A stretch of 64,000 bases of DNA from an uncultured Prevotella sp. (GTDB taxonomy: Bacteria; Bacteroidota; Bacteroidia; Bacteroidales; Bacteroidaceae): assembly GCA_902800365.1 (NCBI GenBank), contig CADCEF010000003.1:1-64000 (forward strand), given 5' to 3'. A model generated the notes under the pieces. The model was given only the letters and a program-made list of their open reading frames with translations, did not search any database and was not told the DNA's origin. Made by a program: the position numbers and the translations under genes. Positions 43,203-51,777 of this stretch are shown here, one piece after another (within the stretch, counting starts at the first letter, position 1; every line of letters starts with the position of its first letter).

Positions 43203-44525
43203 TTATTCTTCAGTCTCCCAGTCCTCATCGTCCTCGAAAGCGATGTTCCAGATGGTGCTGCAGTACTTAACAAAGGGCGATGGCATGTTGCTGATACCCT
43301 CGATAGCACTTACATAAGCACCCTCGACAGCTGTGTTGACAGCATCCTTCTTAACGCTGGCAAAGAAGGTATGGAAGCTGTACTTGTTGGCCTTCTTATT
43401 GGTTGAGCCCAACCATACGTTGCGGATGGAACGGATGTTATCGCGGAAGTCGGTGATAGAGTTATAGCTGTAAGGCGACTCAACATAAGATACATCGCCT
43501 GCAGAGAAAGGATTGGCAATCTTAGCTGTACCAACCTCGTTGGCAATGGCTACACAGCTACCCTCATCGTCAGACAATACCTGTGCGATGGCATCCTTAA
43601 GTGTTGGGAATGAGCTGCCAGAACCGCTGATACCAGCATTTACAAGGTTGTCGCCGTAAGAGAGGCCCTTCTCTGTCTGATAGTCAAGACCAGCAGCCTC
43701 AACTACAGCCAGACGACTGGCATTCTTACCACCATCCCAAGCACACTGCAGCTGGAAGGTGCGCTGCTTGAGCAGGGTGCAGATGGTCTGGGCATAAGCC
43801 AGCTCCTTCTCGCCAGAGACATTCTCGAAGTTCTTATAGGTGTCGTTGCCCTTGAGCTCGGCAACCTTACGTGGCTGACCATCGCGGAACAGGATGAACT
43901 CGAGTGCGTGGAAACCAAGGATGGTAGCATCGTCGAGCATCTCATCGTTCATACCGTTATTGAAATAGCTGAGCAGCAGTGAACGGTTGAGAGGCCATGA
44001 ATCGATGGTTGGGTCGATATCGAAATCAGAAGCGGCACCACCAAGGAAAGCCTCGCTCTGCTCCCAGTACATACGGGCAGCCTTGAAATCCTTGCAGGCC
44101 TCGTCAATCTGTGCCTGAGTGATGGTGCTGGTGGTGAGGCCGTTGAGTGTCTTCTCAAGCGCCTCAGTGTTATCGGCCAGCTTGGTGTAGGTAGGAACGA
44201 TTACCTCGTTAACCAGATTCTTAAGAACCTCGCGCAGGTAAGCCTCCTGAGCCTCAGAAAGCTTGGCGCTACCAATGATGGTGTTAGCAGCCTCGAGCTC
44301 GCTTACAACATCAGCACAACCATCTACAGCACTCTCGCCAAAGCTCTTTACTGAGTAGCTGGCAGCAGTGGTGTTAAGGCTGTAGTTATCCTCATCGACA
44401 ACAGGAGCAGTCTCGGTTACAGCGAACTCTGTCTCGTCGCTACTCTTGTCGTCGTCATTATTACACGATGTAAATGTCAAAGCACTCATCATGAGCGCAC
44501 CTGAAAGCATAAAAAATTTTTTCAT
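43203..44525 (-). CDS. Imelysin-family (peptidase M75-like) lipoprotein
   Basis: 440 residues. Lipoprotein signal ending FTSC (~21), then an acidic tether NNDDDKSSDE. The helical imelysin fold is indicated by repeated long amphipathic helices and the GxHxxE motif in LGFHALEFILFRDG (~200). Family members include iron-regulated IrpA and alginate/iron-binding proteins; peptidase activity is doubtful in most. Order porin, imelysin, di-haem oxidoreductase suggests an envelope system for iron or another ligand. It lies 49 bp after the porin gene. Confidence 0.88.
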   Translation of the reverse strand: MKKFFMLSGALMMSALTFTSCNNDDDKSSDETEFAVTETAPVVDEDNYSLNTTAASYSVKSFGESAVDGCADVVSELEAANTIIGSAKLSEAQEAYLREVLKNLVNEVIVPTYTKLADNTEALEKTLNGLTTSTITQAQIDEACKDFKAARMYWEQSEAFLGGAASDFDIDPTIDSWPLNRSLLLSYFNNGMNDEMLDDATILGFHALEFILFRDGQPRKVAELKGNDTYKNFENVSGEKELAYAQTICTLLKQRTFQLQCAWDGGKNASRLAVVEAAGLDYQTEKGLSYGDNLVNAGISGSGSSFPTLKDAIAQVLSDDEGSCVAIANEVGTAKIANPFSAGDVSYVESPYSYNSITDFRDNIRSIRNVWLGSTNKKANKYSFHTFFASVKKDAVNTAVEGAYVSAIEGISNMPSPFVKYCSTIWNIAFEDDEDWETEE

Positions 44526-44574
44526 TTCAACTCAAATTAATTAGTTTTATTATCAATTATCTATATTCTTATGT

Positions 44575-45876
44575 TTAAAGGAAGAATCCCTCGTAAGTAA
44601 CGCCGATGTTGATAGAGGGCTCGTTGTTATACTGGCTCTTCAGGAATCGGTTTGAATACTCTGCCTTGATGGCAATCTCGGGCACTGGATAGTAGTTCAC
44701 ACCCACTGCCATGCGCTTAACATCTGTATAATCGTAGGCAGTGCCCTTAGTCTTGCTGGCATAGGGATTATACTGCTCGTAGCGGCCAAAGATATACAGT
44801 TTCTTCTCGTCGGCACGCATACAGCTTATCTGTGAGAAAATATTGTAACCAGCCTCGATGCCCACTGCATAGGCATTCTTGCTGACAAATGCCGAGTGGT
44901 GATAAGGCGACTTCTTATTGGTACGGTTGTAAATATACTTCAGCTGTTCAGCATCTCCCAGATAGCCATAGTCGGCCTGTCCACGGATAATCCAGTTGTG
45001 GGCATTGTAGGTAAAGTCGAACGCACCAACAATCACCTGACCTTTATACTCAGCATCCACACCGTTGGCGTTCTTAGGATAGCTGTTACCAATGCTCTCG
45101 CCATAGTATCCGCTAAGGCCAAGGCGCAGACCAGGAATTGAGTAGTTATCGATGCGAAGTGCCACGCCATACTTATTAGCCACCTCGAACTCAAGTGGAT
45201 TGGCAGCGCCCTTCTTAATCCAGTTAACATTAGTAAAGTTATCAGCATTCAGTCCTGCAAGGAACTGTGCCTCGTAACGAAATTTCTTATAGCGACCAAA
45301 GAACGAGACACCCGTCTGGTGCCATGTGCTTGGCATGATGGTATTCTCGCCTTCAGGACGATAGACAGTAAAGAAATTAAGGGGTTCGTGGTGGGCATTA
45401 TTCAAGCCAACAGGCACCACAATATGTCCGAAGCGGAGATTGGCTGAACGCGAAAAAGTCTTCTGAATCCAGAACTGCTCCAGCTCTACCTCACCACCTT
45501 TCTCGGTTTCCTGTTCCCACTCACCGCCTTCTTCATCTTCCTTTTCATAAGCCAGACCGGCACCACCATGTTCGAACTCAACCTCGGTGCCAAACGACCA
45601 GCCTTTTCCAAAGTCGTAACCCAGATAGATGACGGCATGAGGAATGTCGAAACGACCATGACTGGGATCGTTTCTGTGCTCCTCAGGCTGACTGTACCTG
45701 CTTACATGATCACTATAAAAATTACGTGAGTAAGCTACCTCTCCGTAGCCACCCACGCTCAACTTGTTACCCTTGGCGTGCTGCATCACGCTGTCGGCAG
45801 CATTAACCTGTGCCTCAACGTCAGCAGCATTTACAGCTGCCAGACAGCACATCGCTAATTTTACAATCTTATTCAT
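44575..45876 (-). CDS. Porin-like outer-membrane beta-barrel
   Basis: 433 residues from the ATG at 45876 (MNKIVKLAMCCLAAV...EAQ signal peptide); upstream in-frame codons include the promoter. The body is a barrel: alternating aromatic strands such as VGGYGEVAYSRNFY, HAVIYLGYDFGKGWSFGTEVEFEH, LRFGHIVVPVG, YIFGRYEQYNPY and a C-terminal strand ending in FFL (aromatic-terminal, typical of BamA clients). It resembles phosphate-selective or OprP-like porins. First gene of the imelysin/oxidoreductase operon; likely the outer-membrane channel of that system. Confidence 0.87.
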   Translation of the reverse strand: MNKIVKLAMCCLAAVNAADVEAQVNAADSVMQHAKGNKLSVGGYGEVAYSRNFYSDHVSRYSQPEEHRNDPSHGRFDIPHAVIYLGYDFGKGWSFGTEVEFEHGGAGLAYEKEDEEGGEWEQETEKGGEVELEQFWIQKTFSRSANLRFGHIVVPVGLNNAHHEPLNFFTVYRPEGENTIMPSTWHQTGVSFFGRYKKFRYEAQFLAGLNADNFTNVNWIKKGAANPLEFEVANKYGVALRIDNYSIPGLRLGLSGYYGESIGNSYPKNANGVDAEYKGQVIVGAFDFTYNAHNWIIRGQADYGYLGDAEQLKYIYNRTNKKSPYHHSAFVSKNAYAVGIEAGYNIFSQISCMRADEKKLYIFGRYEQYNPYASKTKGTAYDYTDVKRMAVGVNYYPVPEIAIKAEYSNRFLKSQYNNEPSINIGVTYEGFFL

Positions 45877-45905
45877 TACTAACTCATTTATAATCAATTC
45901 GGCTG

Positions 45906-45913
45906 CAAAGGTA
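45906..45913 (-). promoter_or_regulatory. -7 promoter element of the porin-imelysin operon
   Basis: TACCTTTG on the minus strand, 29 bp before the ATG at 45876. Confidence 0.65.
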
Positions 45914-45934
45914 GGGTGTTTTGCATAATTACAC

Positions 45935-46004
45935 AATACCTAAAAATAGTGAAAATGACTCTTTTTACTCATCTCGAATCACTAATTTTACGAAAAATAC
46001 CTAA
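45935..46004. repeat. Paired AATACCTAA direct repeats in a divergent control region
   Basis: AATACCTAA at 45935-45943 and 45996-46004, 61 bp apart, lying between the porin promoter and the hemerythrin-LuxR promoter. Possible operators; chance cannot be excluded in AT-rich DNA. Confidence 0.4.
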
Positions 46005-46036
46005 TAATTATTATTGTATATCTCGAGAAAAATGCA

Positions 46037-46044
46037 TAATTTTG
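46037..46044 (+). promoter_or_regulatory. -7 promoter element of the hemerythrin-LuxR gene
   Basis: TAATTTTG, 21 bp before the ATG at 46066. Confidence 0.6.
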
Positions 46045-46065
46045 CAGCGGTAATAATTAATAGGT

Positions 46066-47028
46066 ATGAAGAATCAGAAAATGTATGAGGCGGACGACAA
46101 GATGATCTCGCTCATCCGCGATAACTACGACCTGTTGCAGTCGCTGGGCAGTTTTGGTATCAACTTGGGATTCGGTGATAAGACGGTGCGTGAGACGTGC
46201 GAGGATAACAACGTTGACACCTACACATTCCTGGCTGTAGTCAACTATACCATCAACGGATATGGCGAGTTTGAAGCCGACACGCAACTGGATGTGCCCA
46301 CGCTACTGCACTATCTGGAGGCCTGCCATGCATACTTCCTTGAGTTCCAGCTGCCATACATACGTCGCGAGTTGCAAGAATGCCTGAATGAGGCAGACTC
46401 GTTAGGGCGCCTGATTCTGAAATTCTATGATGAGTATGCCCACGAGATTCGACGCCATATGAAGTACGAGCAGAAAACGCTGTTCCCCTATGTGCAGTCG
46501 CTGATAGACGGGCAGCCTGCCAACGACTATAATGTAGACACTTTCTCAAAACACCATAGTGCTACCGACAAGAAGCTGCGCGAGCTGAAGCTGCTCATCA
46601 TCAAATATCTGCCACAAGACGGTCTGCACAACAATCAGCTTACTGCCACCCTGCACGACATCTATGAGAACGAGGTGTGGCTGCGACAGCACGCTGAGGT
46701 TGAGGACCATATCTTTGTGCCTGCCATTCGCCGACTGGAGCAGATTACCAAGAAGAACGACGTATCGCGCAACATATCAGGCATGGTATTCGGAAGTGCT
46801 CAGGCACAGAATCCTGATGCACTGAGCGATCGTGAAAAGGATGTGATCATCTCGCTTGTACAGGGCATGTCGAATAAGGAGATAGCCGACCATCTGTGTA
46901 TATCAACCAATACGGTTATCACCCATCGACGCAATATAGCCCGCAAGCTACAAATACATTCACCAGCCGGATTAACTATCTATGCGATAGTTAATGGGCT
47001 GGTGGACATTTCAACTGTAAAGTTATAA
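46066..47028 (+). CDS. Hemerythrin/RIC-like sensor fused to LuxR DNA-binding domain
   Basis: 320 residues. Residues ~25-65 resemble the ScdA/RIC N-terminal helix bundle (GFGDKTVRETCEDNNVD). Residues ~75-225 form a hemerythrin-like four-helix bundle with a full set of candidate di-iron ligands: His82, His88, His126, His131/Glu135, His163/164, His209 and Glu213/His215. Residues ~253-315 are a LuxR-type helix-turn-helix (LSDREKDVIISLVQGMSNKEIADHLCISTNTVITHRRNIARKL). This predicts a cytoplasmic transcription factor sensing iron, oxygen or nitric oxide through a di-iron site. Divergent from the porin/imelysin operon, its likely target. Confidence 0.88.
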   Translation: MKNQKMYEADDKMISLIRDNYDLLQSLGSFGINLGFGDKTVRETCEDNNVDTYTFLAVVNYTINGYGEFEADTQLDVPTLLHYLEACHAYFLEFQLPYIRRELQECLNEADSLGRLILKFYDEYAHEIRRHMKYEQKTLFPYVQSLIDGQPANDYNVDTFSKHHSATDKKLRELKLLIIKYLPQDGLHNNQLTATLHDIYENEVWLRQHAEVEDHIFVPAIRRLEQITKKNDVSRNISGMVFGSAQAQNPDALSDREKDVIISLVQGMSNKEIADHLCISTNTVITHRRNIARKLQIHSPAGLTIYAIVNGLVDISTVKL

Positions 47029-47044
47029 AAGGTGTAGTGTTAGC

Positions 47045-48547
47045 TTAGGAATGTAGAAGCAGCACGAAACGTGTGCCTTTGGTGAACTCGCCATCAATGT
47101 CGAGATCGCCCTTCATCTTCAGTGCCATCTGCTTGCAGATAGGCAGTCCAAGGCCGTCGCCCTCAGTGAAATCCTTCACCTCAGTAAATGGCTTGAATAC
47201 CTCGTCGCGCTTCTCCTCAGGAATAGCATCGCCTGTATTAGATACCAGGAACTGGTGAACATGTGCACCACGTTTCTTGTAATCCAACCAGATAGTGCCA
47301 TCAGCTGGTGTATAGATGGCTGCATTATTAAGCAGGTGAAGCAGGATGTGTGATACATACTCCTTATTGATCTTTGCACTCATGTTGGGCACATTGGTCT
47401 TAAGGGTAACACCTGCCTGAACCTTGTTGGTAATCTGATTCATAAGCTCCTCGCAGAATGGGGTGAGCTGTACGTCTTCCAGTTCAACTTCCTCGTCCAT
47501 TGTGTTCTCGATGTTCGACAGAGTGGCGATATGCTCAGAGAACTGGAGCAGTGCCTTAACCTCAGGAATCTTAGCATCGAGCTTATGGAGTGTAGGATCG
47601 AGCTGGGCAGAGATGTTGCTGATGAACTTAGCCTTCAGCGCATTGTTTTCGTTAGCCAGACGGATGGTTTTCTTCTGCTTACGGGTAAGCAGGATGTAAC
47701 GCATCAGCACGATGCCACCCAGAATGAGCGCAGCTGCCAAAGCTGCAGCAAGCACACAAAGACCAATGATAACAGCCCAACGAGCAGTAAGCGAACTTGC
47801 CTGATCGTCGATAGTCTTCTCGTTCTCTGCAATCTGCTTTTTCAGCGCGCCTGTCTCATCGGCAAGCTTAAGTGCGCTTACAGAATCCTTCCATGCCAGA
47901 TAGTTGCTATATGACTGAGCCACCATGTTGGCATTACCACTCTTACGGGCATTAGATATCAATGTCTGGTAAACACCATCAACCTTATCATACTGCTTTG
48001 AGGCAGTAAGCTTGGTAGCCATCTCCTTGAACACTGCATTACCCTGTGCATTCTGGCCGAATGAATAGTGATAAACAGCCTTATTATAAAGAAGGTCGTT
48101 CTTCAAAGCATCATCAGCAGCGTAGGTAACCTCATTTTCCATGATTTCAATCTGGTCCTTAGCACTATCGCTCTTACGCAGTTTGATATACATGGCCAAG
48201 CGCTCCTTGGTGATGATATAATGGAGGGCAGCTTTCTCCTTGGCGTTCTTGCCACTTGCATCAACCTCCTGGTCGGCACGGCGAAGAAGATCGAAAGCCT
48301 CTTTCCAATAATTCTCTTTGTAATACAATGCAGTGCCGCGTGCTGCGCACTCCATACCAGCCTTCAGCTGGCCTTTCTTTGCATAGTCCTCGAAAGCACG
48401 GATAAAATGAAAGCGTGCACTGGGCACATTTCCTTTTTCAAAATCACTTTCTGCACGCTGGTGCAGCTCGCTCTTGTTGGCATCCTGCGCATTTACGGAA
48501 GCAAAGCCTAAGCTTAAACTTAAGAGTAGAATAAATACCTTTTTCAT
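47045..48547 (-). CDS. TPR sensor histidine-kinase-like protein without phosphoacceptor His
   Basis: 500 residues. Signal peptide (MKKVFILLLSLSLGFASVNAQ), a periplasmic TPR-like region (~25-245), a membrane segment (AVIIGLCVLAAALAAALILGGIVLMRY) and a kinase-like cytoplasmic part. The dimerisation helix reads FISNISAQLDPTL where active kinases have SHELRTPL: the His is replaced by Ala at ~314. The ATPase domain keeps HLLNNAAIYTP, SNTGDAIPE, GDGLGLPICKQMA and GTRFVLLL, with a degraded DTGxG box. ATP binding may persist, but autophosphorylation on His cannot. It is last in an operon with a TPR protein and ribH. Confidence 0.87.
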   Translation of the reverse strand: MKKVFILLLSLSLGFASVNAQDANKSELHQRAESDFEKGNVPSARFHFIRAFEDYAKKGQLKAGMECAARGTALYYKENYWKEAFDLLRRADQEVDASGKNAKEKAALHYIITKERLAMYIKLRKSDSAKDQIEIMENEVTYAADDALKNDLLYNKAVYHYSFGQNAQGNAVFKEMATKLTASKQYDKVDGVYQTLISNARKSGNANMVAQSYSNYLAWKDSVSALKLADETGALKKQIAENEKTIDDQASSLTARWAVIIGLCVLAAALAAALILGGIVLMRYILLTRKQKKTIRLANENNALKAKFISNISAQLDPTLHKLDAKIPEVKALLQFSEHIATLSNIENTMDEEVELEDVQLTPFCEELMNQITNKVQAGVTLKTNVPNMSAKINKEYVSHILLHLLNNAAIYTPADGTIWLDYKKRGAHVHQFLVSNTGDAIPEEKRDEVFKPFTEVKDFTEGDGLGLPICKQMALKMKGDLDIDGEFTKGTRFVLLLHS

Positions 48548-48567
48548 AATACTGACTGATTAGATTA

Positions 48568-49038
48568 TTAGAATTTTGCCATCTTGATAGCAACAACTGC
48601 ACACTCGTCGCCCTTATTGCCCAAACGGCCACCAGCACGGTCTTGTGCCTGTTGCATGTCGTTGGTAGTGAGCAGTCCGTAGACAACGGGAATATTGCTT
48701 GTTGCATTAAGACGTGCAATACCCTCGGTTACACCCTGACAGATGTAGTCGAAGTGTGGAGTCTCACCACGGATAACACTACCTAGCACGATAACAGCAT
48801 CGTAACCATCATTAAGTGTCATCTGATGGGCGCCATAGATAAGCTCGAAACTACCAGGAACCGTCTTAACATGAATATTTTCAGGCAAAGCGCCATGCTT
48901 TTCGAGTGTGCTAACACATCCGTCAAGCAGGGCGCCAGTTATTTCAGGATTCCACTCGGCCACAACAACTCCGAAAATCATGTTCGAAGCATCGGGAACG
49001 GTGGTAATATCGTATTCTGATAAGTTTTTAGTAGCCAT
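48568..49038 (-). CDS. ribH: 6,7-dimethyl-8-ribityllumazine synthase
   Basis: 156 residues. It condenses 5-amino-6-ribitylaminouracil with 3,4-dihydroxy-2-butanone 4-phosphate in riboflavin synthesis. Family motifs: [43 protein letters not shown] (catalytic His region), [21 protein letters not shown] and [15 protein letters not shown]. Normal length. It starts 5 bp after the TPR gene and ends 20 bp before the kinase-like gene. No other rib gene is nearby, and no FMN riboswitch is visible. Confidence 0.95.
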   Translation of the reverse strand: MATKNLSEYDITTVPDASNMIFGVVVAEWNPEITGALLDGCVSTLEKHGALPENIHVKTVPGSFELIYGAHQMTLNDGYDAVIVLGSVIRGETPHFDYICQGVTEGIARLNATSNIPVVYGLLTTNDMQQAQDRAGGRLGNKGDECAVVAIKMAKF

Positions 49039-49043
49039 GGTTA

Positions 49044-49727
49044 TTATTTTGCAGAAACACGCTCAATATAACCATCGATGGTCTGATAAGCCATTGAGTT
49101 AAAGTACTTCTCCTTAACAGTCTGATACAGCTTCAAAGCCTCATCGTTCTTACCCTGACTCTCAAGAATCTCACCAGCCTGAATCAGGAATGTAGGAGAC
49201 AGAGAGTTGTTATCAGCCTTCTCAGCAGCCTTCTTAAGGTGTGAAACAGCCTTATCGAGCTGGTTGAGGTGAGCATATACATTACCCAGAGCACCCTCGG
49301 CAGCTGGAGAAATCATCTGATCATCAGCACCATCGAAGTTCTCGAGATACTTGGCAGCATCTTCCCACTTGTTGAGCTTAGCGCTGCAAAGACCTGCATA
49401 GAGGTTAGCCAGATTACCTGCAGCTGTGCTGCTGTACTCATCAGCGAGCTTTACAAAGCCCTTGAAGCTGGCGCTGTCGCCGTTAAGTGCCTTCTGGTAG
49501 TCACCTGCCATAAAGAGCTCCTGCCCCTTTGCGATAGCTGTGCTAGCCTTAATTTCCTTTGGACCGCTGACATAAGTCTTATACAAAACTACACCAGCAA
49601 CGATTACTACGAGAGCTACTACTGTAGCAATAATAGCCTTCTTGTACTTAAAGAAGAAAGCCTCACTCTGATTCAGGCTCTGCTCCATAGTTGGAGTAGC
49701 CTGCTGTTGATTTGTTGTATTTGCCAT
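49044..49727 (-). CDS. Membrane-anchored TPR protein
   Basis: 227 residues from the ATG at 49727 (MANTTNQQQ). A short cytoplasmic N-terminus, one membrane segment ([20 protein letters not shown]), then periplasmic TPR-like repeats ([86 protein letters not shown]). The topology is like YfgM, which assists chaperones at the Sec translocon, but the similarity is only architectural. It leads the operon with ribH and the kinase-like gene, and has a -7 element at 49762-49769. Confidence 0.82.
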   Translation of the reverse strand: MANTTNQQQATPTMEQSLNQSEAFFFKYKKAIIATVVALVVIVAGVVLYKTYVSGPKEIKASTAIAKGQELFMAGDYQKALNGDSASFKGFVKLADEYSSTAAGNLANLYAGLCSAKLNKWEDAAKYLENFDGADDQMISPAAEGALGNVYAHLNQLDKAVSHLKKAAEKADNNSLSPTFLIQAGEILESQGKNDEALKLYQTVKEKYFNSMAYQTIDGYIERVSAK

Positions 49728-49761
49728 TATAATATTTATATTTAATTTCAAAAATCGGGTG

Positions 49762-49769
49762 CAAAGTTA
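49762..49769 (-). promoter_or_regulatory. -7 promoter element of the TPR-ribH operon
   Basis: TAACTTTG on the minus strand, 34 bp before the ATG at 49727. Confidence 0.6.
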
Positions 49770-49854
49770 CTAAAAAAGCAACACAATTTACATTTTTTCA
49801 TAGAAAATATTTATTAATCTGTGTTAATCCTTAGCATCAATGGTCAAAAAACGC

Positions 49855-49862
49855 TACCTTTG
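49855..49862 (+). promoter_or_regulatory. -7 promoter element immediately before recF
   Basis: TACCTTTG ends only 4 bp before the recF ATG at 49867, predicting a leaderless or almost leaderless mRNA. Confidence 0.6.
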
Positions 49863-49866
49863 CACT

Positions 49867-50967
49867 ATGATTTTAGAAAAGTTATCGGTTATCAACTACA
49901 AGAACATAGCAGAGGCCACACTTGAATTCTCGCCAAAAATAAACTGTATGATAGGTCAAAACGGCGTGGGAAAGACAAATGTGCTCGATGCTATATATTA
50001 TCTTTCGTTCTGCCATTCAGCCAGCAATCCCATTGACTCGCAGGTGATAAAGCACGGCTCAGAGTTCTTTGTGCTCGAAGGCACCTACGAAGGCGATCTG
50101 CACATATACTGCGGCATGAAGCGTGGCGTAAAAAAACACTTCAAGCGCAACAAGAAGGAGTATCGCCGATTGTCAGAACATATCGGACTGATACCTATTG
50201 TAGTTGTGGCACCATCAGACACTTTATTAATTGAGGGAGGAAGCGAAGAGCGCCGCCGACTGATGGACATGGTGATTTCGCAATACGACCATGGATATAT
50301 GGAGGCCATGAACCGATATAACAAGGCACTGCAGCAGCGTAATGCCATGCTGAAACAGGAAGAAGAACCCAACATCGACGTGATGAGCCTTTTTGAAGAG
50401 CAGATGGCCATCGAAGGCGAGCGCATCTATCAGGCCCGTAAGGCTTTTGTTGAGGAACTAACACCAATATTCCAACGCATACACGAGACGATAGCAGAGA
50501 ATCGCGAACAGGTGGGACTGAACTACGTATCGCACTGCCAGCGCGGACCACTACTTGAGGTGATACAGCGCGACCGTTTTAAGGATCGCGCCATTGGATA
50601 CTCACTACATGGTGTACATCGCGACGACCTGGAGATAACACTTGGCGGGCACCTGATGAAGCGCGAAGGCAGCCAGGGGCAGAACAAAACATTTGTAATA
50701 GCCCTGAAGCTAGCACAGTTCGACTTCCTGAAGCGTACCAACTCAAAGACCACCCCACTGCTGCTGCTCGACGATATTTTTGACAAGCTTGATGCCCAGC
50801 GTGTAGAACAGATAGTGAAACTGGTGGCAGGTGATGAATACGGACAGATTTTTATTACGGATACCAATCGCGACCATCTTGATCTGATTCTCAGCAGATC
50901 ATCGCTCGATTACAAGATATTCCATGTAGACAACGGAGAAATAGAAGAAATAAAGAAAGATGTTTAA
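49867..50967 (+). CDS. recF: DNA replication/repair protein RecF
   Basis: 366 residues from the ATG at 49867 (MILEKLSVINYKN), which matches RecF N-termini; an in-frame GTG/ATG upstream would overlap the promoter. SMC-like ATPase: Walker A GQNGVGKTN (~32), signature REGSQGQNKTFVIALKLAQ and Walker B LLLLDDIFDKLD. RecF loads RecA at gaps with RecO and RecR. It overlaps the DUF721 gene by 8 bp. Note the near-leaderless promoter arrangement. Confidence 0.95.
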   Translation: MILEKLSVINYKNIAEATLEFSPKINCMIGQNGVGKTNVLDAIYYLSFCHSASNPIDSQVIKHGSEFFVLEGTYEGDLHIYCGMKRGVKKHFKRNKKEYRRLSEHIGLIPIVVVAPSDTLLIEGGSEERRRLMDMVISQYDHGYMEAMNRYNKALQQRNAMLKQEEEPNIDVMSLFEEQMAIEGERIYQARKAFVEELTPIFQRIHETIAENREQVGLNYVSHCQRGPLLEVIQRDRFKDRAIGYSLHGVHRDDLEITLGGHLMKREGSQGQNKTFVIALKLAQFDFLKRTNSKTTPLLLLDDIFDKLDAQRVEQIVKLVAGDEYGQIFITDTNRDHLDLILSRSSLDYKIFHVDNGEIEEIKKDV

Positions 50968-51250
50968 ACGCGACGTAAACAATATAAAAGACTTGATACT
51001 GAAGAACCTGCGAGCTCAGGGGCTTGAGACACCATTGCTGCAGAAGCGCCTCATCGACTCGTGGGCCGAAGTGGCAGGCCCCATGGTGGCAAGCTATACC
51101 GATGGCATGTTTATCAAAAACCAAACGCTGTTTGTACATCTCACCAGCCCTGCCCTACGTTCGGAGATGATGATGGTGCGCAGCGAACTGGTAAGAAAAC
51201 TTAACGCCCACGTGGGCAGTCAAGTGATAGCCGAGATACGATTTAATTAA
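50960..51250 (+). CDS. DciA-like / DUF721 protein
   Basis: 96 residues. The DUF721 motif is clear: LLQKRLIDSWAEVAGPMVASYTDGMFIKNQTLFVHLTSPALRSEMMMVRSELVRKLNAHVG. The family includes DciA, which loads the replicative helicase in bacteria without DnaC. The short length corresponds to the core domain only. It overlaps recF by 8 bp, a gene order common in Bacteroidota, and converges on the cyclo-ligase gene with a 4-bp overlap at the palindromic TTAATTAA. Confidence 0.88.
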   Translation: MFKRDVNNIKDLILKNLRAQGLETPLLQKRLIDSWAEVAGPMVASYTDGMFIKNQTLFVHLTSPALRSEMMMVRSELVRKLNAHVGSQVIAEIRFN

Positions 51251-51777
51251 ACAACCACATCAACCTTCACATCAGTAGGTTCTGTGGGTACCACATCTAC
51301 TTTCTGGAAATCAAAGCACACGCCAATAAGCCTTGGGCGTGGACTGTTCAGCGATTGAAGAAAACGGTCATAATAACCCTTTCCCCTACCCAATCGGTTT
51401 CCTTCGCCATCGAACGCCATTCCTGGCACAAGCACCACATCGACAGCCTCATCAGCAGATATCTCAGGGCCTACGGGCTCCATAATTCTGAAAGCACCCT
51501 CGCGCAGACTTTCAGCACCAGTATAACGGCATAGCACCATATCTTCATCGCTTATCACCTTGGGCAGATACACCGTCTTGCCTTCAGCAACCAACTGGTT
51601 GATCATGTTGTGTGTATCCACCTCATCAGGCAATGAATAGTATGCCACCACCACGCTGGCATCAGCAAGCATAGGCATTATACGATCTACTATAGGCTGA
51701 GACAGTTCACACAGCTGCTGCTGAGTGAACTGTCCTTTCTTTTGTCTCATCAATGTCCTAAGCTCTCGTTTAAGCAT
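51247..51777 (-). CDS. 5-formyltetrahydrofolate cyclo-ligase
   Basis: 176 residues. It converts 5-formyl-THF to 5,10-methenyl-THF with ATP. Motifs: KRELRTLMRQ at the N-terminus, VAYYSLPDEVDT, KTVYLPKV and the diagnostic VPGMAFDGEGNRLGRGKGYYDRFL near residue 117. Normal length. Its start overlaps the S41 protease gene by 8 bp; last gene of the M3 peptidase operon. Confidence 0.94.
   Translation of the reverse strand: MLKRELRTLMRQKKGQFTQQQLCELSQPIVDRIMPMLADASVVVAYYSLPDEVDTHNMINQLVAEGKTVYLPKVISDEDMVLCRYTGAESLREGAFRIMEPVGPEISADEAVDVVLVPGMAFDGEGNRLGRGKGYYDRFLQSLNSPRPRLIGVCFDFQKVDVVPTEPTDVKVDVVV

Noticed and set aside
44526..44574. AT-rich spacer between porin and imelysin as another heptamer array
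   Set aside because: The 7-bp register is weak and not distinguishable from generic AT-rich sequence.
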